This document shows positions 60,809 through 64,000 of a stretch of DNA of 64,000 nt, one piece after another. Each line of letters starts with the position of its first letter. Position 1 is the stretch's first letter. The stretch is taken from the NCBI GenBank assembly GCA_041392205.1, contig JAWKMO010000005.1, forward strand, positions 1 to 64,000, read 5' to 3'. The stretch comes from Halomarinibacterium sp041392205. Its GTDB lineage: Bacteria; Bacteroidota; Bacteroidia; Flavobacteriales; Flavobacteriaceae. A program made the translations under genes and the position numbers. Under the pieces are notes generated by a model. The model had not been told where the DNA came from and made no database searches. It worked only from the letters and a program-made list of their open reading frames with translations.

Positions 60809-61951
60809 ATGGATTTTAGCCTTTCCGAAGAACATTTAATGATACGCGATGCCGCTCGCGATTTTGCCAAAACCGAACTCCTTCCTGGGGTGATTGAACG
60901 TGATACCCATCAAAAATTTCCTGCCGAACAAGTCAAGAAAATGGGGGAACTAGGTTTTCTTGGAATGATGGTGGACCCCAAATACGGCGGGGGCGGTATG
61001 GACACTGTGTCCTACGTTTTGGCCATGGAAGAATTAAGCAAGATTGATGCATCGGCTTCGGTGGTTGTCTCGGTCAATAATTCATTGGTGTGTTATGGAT
61101 TACAGAAATTTGGAAATGAAGATCAAAAACAAAAATATTTAACCAAACTCGCTACGGGTGAAAAACTAGGTGCATTTTGTTTAAGTGAACCCGAGGCAGG
61201 GAGCGATGCTACTTCCCAACGCACTACCGCTATTGATAAAGGCGATTATTATTTATTAAACGGAACCAAAAACTGGATTACGAATGGGGGCACAGCCGAT
61301 TACTATTTGGTGATTGCCCAAACCGATAGAGAAAAAAAACACCACGGAATCAACGCGTTTATTGTGGAAAAAGGCTGGGAAGGTTTTGAAGTAGGCCCCA
61401 AAGAAGATAAATTAGGAATTCGCGGAAGCGATACGCACTCGTTAAACTTTAACGATGTAAAAGTCCCGAAAGAAAATAGAATTGGCGAAGATGGCTTCGG
61501 ATTCAAATTTGCCATGAAAACCTTGAGTGGCGGACGTATTGGTATTGCCGCTCAAGCCCTTGGAATTGCGGCTGGCGCTTATGAATTGGCAAGGGATTAT
61601 TCAAAAATTAGAAAGTCTTTTGGCACCGAAATTTGTAACCACCAAGCCATTGCTTTTAAATTAGCAGATATGCACACTCAAATTGAAGCTGCGCGTCACT
61701 TAGTAATGAAAGCTGCTTGGGACAAAGACCAAGGCAATAATTACGATATGAGTAGTGCCATTGCAAAATTATTCGCTTCGCAAACGGCAATGGACGTTAC
61801 TGTAGAAGCAGTACAAATTCATGGAGGAAATGGTTACGTAAAAGAATATCACGTAGAACGCTTGATGCGTGATGCTAAAATCACTCAGATTTACGAAGGT
61901 ACCAGCGAGATTCAAAAAATTGTGATCTCGAGAGGATTGTTGAGAGATTAA
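60809..61951 (+). CDS. acyl-CoA dehydrogenase
   Basis: A 380-residue flavoprotein. The start MDFSLSEEHLMIRDAARDFAKTEL is the family N-terminus; the open frame further upstream runs through a repeat and has no homology. Motifs: FCLSEPEAGSDA, NWITNGG, and the catalytic glutamate in TQIYEGTSEIQ near the C-terminus, IHGGNGYVKEYHVERLMRD before it. Family knowledge: oxidises acyl-CoA to enoyl-CoA with electrons passed to electron-transfer flavoprotein; short-chain specificity is likely but unproved. Confidence 0.93.
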   Translation: MDFSLSEEHLMIRDAARDFAKTELLPGVIERDTHQKFPAEQVKKMGELGFLGMMVDPKYGGGGMDTVSYVLAMEELSKIDASASVVVSVNNSLVCYGLQKFGNEDQKQKYLTKLATGEKLGAFCLSEPEAGSDATSQRTTAIDKGDYYLLNGTKNWITNGGTADYYLVIAQTDREKKHHGINAFIVEKGWEGFEVGPKEDKLGIRGSDTHSLNFNDVKVPKENRIGEDGFGFKFAMKTLSGGRIGIAAQALGIAAGAYELARDYSKIRKSFGTEICNHQAIAFKLADMHTQIEAARHLVMKAAWDKDQGNNYDMSSAIAKLFASQTAMDVTVEAVQIHGGNGYVKEYHVERLMRDAKITQIYEGTSEIQKIVISRGLLRD

Positions 61952-61974
61952 TCCAATAAAAAAAAATTGAAGTT

Positions 61975-62004
61975 AAAGCCTAGCAATAATGCTGGGCTTT
62001 TTTT
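61975..62004 (+). terminator. Rho-independent terminator of acyl-CoA dehydrogenase gene
   Basis: Hairpin AAAGCCTAGCA-ATAA-TGCTGGGCTTT (one T-G pair) followed by T residues, 23 bases after the stop. Downstream bases to 62138 show no further feature. Confidence 0.85.
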
Positions 62005-62138
62005 ATTTCAAAGTAACAAAACCGTTAAATCTTAGACTCATAAAGCGTACTTTTTAAAAATGTACTGCTTAACTCAATTTTTTTACCGAAATTAACACTC
62101 CAAAAATTTAAAATACTAACTCATAAATAGCCATACCT

Positions 62139-63479
62139 ATGTCTGATGATTTTGATTTATTAGAAACCGAATCTGCGGGTTCCAAACAAGAAAAAGTAGA
62201 AGTTAACTGGGGGAAAGCCGTTGACCAAATGAAGTCCAAACTCGCACAGGAAGACGATCCCGAAATGCGCCAAAAAATACTAAACGCTACCCTTGATGAT
62301 GTGGTGGGAATGGCGGAAAAAGGTATGCTATACCTTGACGCCATTAAAGACTTGACCGATTATCAAGACGAAGTAGGCATTATTTTCGAGAAATTTTCTA
62401 GTCTTAATGCTAACGAGCAAAAAGTAATCGACGACGCCCAAAAGGCCTTGGATCGTGCTAAGATTGAACTAGAAGATGCCGAAAAAGTAAAGGACAACTG
62501 GTGGAACAACCTATGGGGACGTAAATCCCGCATCAAGAAAAAACAAGCCGAACTGGACGCCGCTCAAAAAACCCGTGAAGCTGCCGATATGAAGGCCAAA
62601 GCCATGTTCCAAGAACGCATCGAAACAGCCGATGTACAAACCTTGTTAAGTGAGCTTTCCTATAAAAGTCAGGCGGCTGTAACTCGTCTTAAAGACCGTG
62701 AAGTAGAAATAAAAGAAGTGGAAGATAGACTTCAAGAAGCTATCGTTGAAGCGAGTAAAAATCACACCAAAGCCCTTGAAAAGAAAAAGGAAACCGAAGA
62801 CCAACTCGAAGAGCAATATGCCTTACTGAAACAAGCACGCCTTGAATTGGAGGAAATTGCCGACAAGCAATCCACCGCCTACAGCGAAGCCATTGGTAAA
62901 ATCACACAAATTGAGCAAAAAGTAGAAGAGCTAGAAGGTCTTAAAAATGCCTATACCACGCTTGCCGCCAGCAAAGATAGCTTTGTGCATAAACACAATT
63001 TGACCATAAAAGTATTAACATCGTTACGCAGCAATTTACAAACACACCGTGCAAAACTAAAAAGTGATACCGATGAGCGTCTAAAATATTATGACGGATA
63101 CGTTGTAGCGCTAAAAGCAAGAACCGATCAAGAATTCGCCGCTATTTTAGAACATCTTGGAGTAAAAACCGATGAACACATTGGCACCACCTTAGCTGCC
63201 ATGCACAGCGCCAGTGCGAAGGCTCGTCAGGAAATGATGGACAATATCCCAGTACACGAAAAAGTGATGCAAGGCGTCTATGGAAGTTATGCAGAAGCTT
63301 TGCAGGAAATTAGAGAAAAAGATGCTGAAATTCAGAAGGATTTTGCCAATCGTTACGGCATCGATATGAAAGAGATTTTTGAGGAGTTTTACGCCAGTGG
63401 TAAAAATGCACCTTCTGGAACTCCGGAAAAAGCCCCAGACAATCCTAAACCATCGGACGATGGGGATTTGTTAGGGTAA
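62139..63479 (+). CDS. coiled-coil cytoplasmic protein of unknown function
   Basis: A 446-residue, highly charged protein without signal or membrane helix. Residues ~85-280 are heptad-rich coiled coil (QKALDRAKIELEDAEKVKD.., EDQLEEQYALLKQARLELEEIADK). A short Trp-rich patch (NWWNNLWGRKSR) near residue 125 and a Pro/Asp-rich tail (GTPEKAPDNPKPSDDGDLLG) are visible. Similar flavobacterial proteins have been labelled 'microtubule-binding' or placed near TelA-like genes, which I cannot verify. It probably starts an operon now interrupted by the GIY-YIG element. Confidence 0.75.
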   Translation: MSDDFDLLETESAGSKQEKVEVNWGKAVDQMKSKLAQEDDPEMRQKILNATLDDVVGMAEKGMLYLDAIKDLTDYQDEVGIIFEKFSSLNANEQKVIDDAQKALDRAKIELEDAEKVKDNWWNNLWGRKSRIKKKQAELDAAQKTREAADMKAKAMFQERIETADVQTLLSELSYKSQAAVTRLKDREVEIKEVEDRLQEAIVEASKNHTKALEKKKETEDQLEEQYALLKQARLELEEIADKQSTAYSEAIGKITQIEQKVEELEGLKNAYTTLAASKDSFVHKHNLTIKVLTSLRSNLQTHRAKLKSDTDERLKYYDGYVVALKARTDQEFAAILEHLGVKTDEHIGTTLAAMHSASAKARQEMMDNIPVHEKVMQGVYGSYAEALQEIREKDAEIQKDFANRYGIDMKEIFEEFYASGKNAPSGTPEKAPDNPKPSDDGDLLG

Positions 63480-63481
63480 CT

Positions 63482-63505
63482 GTCTGGTCGAGCGCAGTCG
63501 AGACC
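63482..63505 (+). repeat. repeat A, unit 1
   Basis: GTCTGGTCGAGCGCAGTCGA plus GACC; first of three same-direction copies at 49-50 base spacing just downstream of the coiled-coil gene's stop. Confidence 0.93.
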
Positions 63506-63530
63506 AAATTAAATTAAAAACATAAACCCT

Positions 63531-63554
63531 GTTTGGTCGAGCGCAGTCGAGACC
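63531..63554 (+). repeat. repeat A, unit 2
   Basis: Same unit with one change (GTTTGG at the start), followed by TATATA as in unit 3. Confidence 0.93.
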
Positions 63555-63580
63555 TATATAAAATTTTGAATTAAAAAACT

Positions 63581-63604
63581 GTCTGGTCGAGCGCAGTCGA
63601 GACC
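63581..63604 (+). repeat. repeat A, unit 3, left inverted end of GIY-YIG element
   Basis: Exact copy of unit 1; an exact inverted match of unit 4 (63939-63962). It lies 15 bases before the GIY-YIG start codon and so in its leader. Confidence 0.95.
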
Positions 63605-63618
63605 TATATAATTTTAAA

Positions 63619-63981
63619 ATGAAATCCTATTTTGTGTACTTAATAGAATGTTCAGACAAGTTACTATACACTGGCATCACAAATAATCTTTCAAGAAGGT
63701 TTGAAGAACATCAAGAAGGAAAAAACAAAGCGTGTTTTACTTTTAAAAGAAGACCTTTGAGGTTGGTTTTTTATCAAGAATTTAATGATGTGAAACAAGC
63801 TATTTATTTTGAAAAGAAAATAAAAAGATGGAGTGCAAAAAAGAAATTAGCCTTAGCAAATAATGACATAGATATGTTAGAAATTTTAGCAGAATGTAGA
63901 AATTTTACACATCACAAATACTGCCCAACACCAGAAGAGGTCTCGACTGCGCTCGACCAGACATATAACTCCAATCATTAA
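63619..63981 (+). CDS. GIY-YIG nuclease family protein
   Basis: A 120-residue single-domain GIY-YIG protein: first strand YFVYLIECSDK, second LLYTGITNNLSRRFEEH (Tyr, Gly-Ile-Thr, catalytic Arg), FYQEFND, and the metal-ligand glutamate in AIYFEKKIKRWSAKKK. All key residues are present. Residues 108-115 (VSTALDQT) are encoded by the repeat A copy at 63939-63962; the last five codons and the stop lie beyond it, and the stop overlaps the next ATG (TAATG). Family knowledge: small GIY-YIG proteins are DNA nucleases of often unknown task. Likely linked to repeat A. Confidence 0.9.
   Translation: MKSYFVYLIECSDKLLYTGITNNLSRRFEEHQEGKNKACFTFKRRPLRLVFYQEFNDVKQAIYFEKKIKRWSAKKKLALANNDIDMLEILAECRNFTHHKYCPTPEEVSTALDQTYNSNH
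63939..63962 (-). repeat. repeat A, unit 4, right inverted end
   Basis: Exact reverse complement of unit 3, placed inside the 3' end of the GIY-YIG frame, where it encodes VSTALDQT. Confidence 0.95.
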
Positions 63982-64000
63982 TGTCTTCTATCAACCAAAT
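63981..64000 (+). CDS. start of a further gene, truncated by the window edge
   Basis: An ATG (63981) overlaps the GIY-YIG stop (TAATG) and reads MSSINQ to the window edge. Its nature cannot be told. It would be the natural next gene after the coiled-coil gene before the repeats and GIY-YIG gene were inserted. Confidence 0.35.

Larger units (their letters stand above)
63581..63962 (+). mobile_element. 382-bp candidate element: GIY-YIG gene between 24-bp inverted repeats
   Basis: The interval is bounded by two exact 24-base inverted copies of repeat A (63581-63604 and 63939-63962), and contains one GIY-YIG gene. Length is close to the 351-bp manC insert. No clear direct target duplication is visible next to the ends. 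Element status is therefore inferred from the symmetric ends, repeat copies elsewhere and the parallel with manC. Confidence 0.6.

Noticed and set aside
63482..63604. CRISPR-like array (24-base repeats, ~25-base spacers)
   Set aside because: Only three units, spacers are AT-rich and partly similar to each other, one more copy is inverted, the same repeat occurs at 21127-21195, and there are no cas genes.
63555..63975. target-site duplication around the second GIY-YIG element
   Set aside because: The flanks of units 3 and 4 share only short AT-rich strings (such as AACT/TATATAA); nothing like the 20-bp duplication in manC is present.

Overview
The window reads as a chromosomal segment of a low-GC marine-type Flavobacteriaceae bacterium (Bacteroidota). 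The evidence is a SusC/SusD pair, type IX secretion and gliding genes (porU, porV, gldJ), two proteins ending in T9SS sorting domains, -7 boxes of the Bacteroidota type TAnnTTTG, and typical flavobacterial families such as DUF5723, GldJ and NhaD. It is densely coded and mostly housekeeping. No gene-free stretch exceeds about 300 bases; the largest, 50037-50351, holds two tRNA-Val genes.

Layout. 1-5760: the end of a nutrient-uptake locus (partial SusC, SusD-like lipoprotein, a small lipoprotein, a T9SS cargo protein), with two strong terminators. 5768-15200: rlmB, rhomboid protease, rarA, a run of envelope unknowns, a YjjG-type HAD phosphatase, a deacetylase-like protein, radC, and two small plus-strand genes (DUF1569, PaiB-like). 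15192-19869 (minus): mpl, TPR protein, DUF4136 lipoprotein, obgE, adk. 19964-24606 (plus): purK, purE, an M3 peptidase, and an ECF sigma factor with a tiny zinc-finger anti-sigma candidate. 24588-33756: UbiA-like membrane protein, gcvP, a ketosynthase III/methyltransferase/glycosyltransferase trio, alkaline phosphatase, and an MlaE/MlaF transporter pair. 33757-38336 (minus): SDR, VOC, SprT-like, manC, DUF389. 38532-46776 (minus): porU-porV-cdd-pdhA-pdhC, with gldJ divergent from porU. 48759-54892: murF, two tRNA-Val genes, folC, a lipoprotein with BNR-like repeats and a T9SS domain, a membrane protein. 54945-60661 (minus): exbB-exbD-tonB, nhaD, an amino-acid dehydrogenase, anmK. 60809-64000 (plus): acyl-CoA dehydrogenase, a coiled-coil protein, a GIY-YIG nuclease and the first bases of a further gene.

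The most interesting signal concerns small GIY-YIG nuclease genes and short palindromic repeats. In manC a 351-bp insert carrying a GIY-YIG reading frame, ending in a TTCCTGCCTACGCAGGAA palindrome, sits after the eighth codon and is bracketed by an exact 20-bp direct repeat of manC sequence. Deleting one repeat plus the insert rebuilds a normal manC start. The insertion leaves a 17-residue leader ORF whose stop overlaps (TAATG) the start of a GIY-YIG/ManC fusion. At 63581-63962 a second GIY-YIG gene lies between exact inverted copies of another repeat (core GGTCGAGCGCAGTCGAGACC), and that repeat encodes part of its C-terminus. Copies of both repeats also occur without a nuclease gene (purK-purE gap, pdhC end). 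I infer, without proof, that these GIY-YIG genes form minimal mobile elements linked to the dispersed palindromes.

Other points are a 9-copy heptamer array abutting the start of the TPR gene, a third dispersed repeat (two copies), a 20-bp perfect palindrome before a membrane-protein gene, a tRNA-Val(GAC) with C at position 33, and a possibly leaderless purK.
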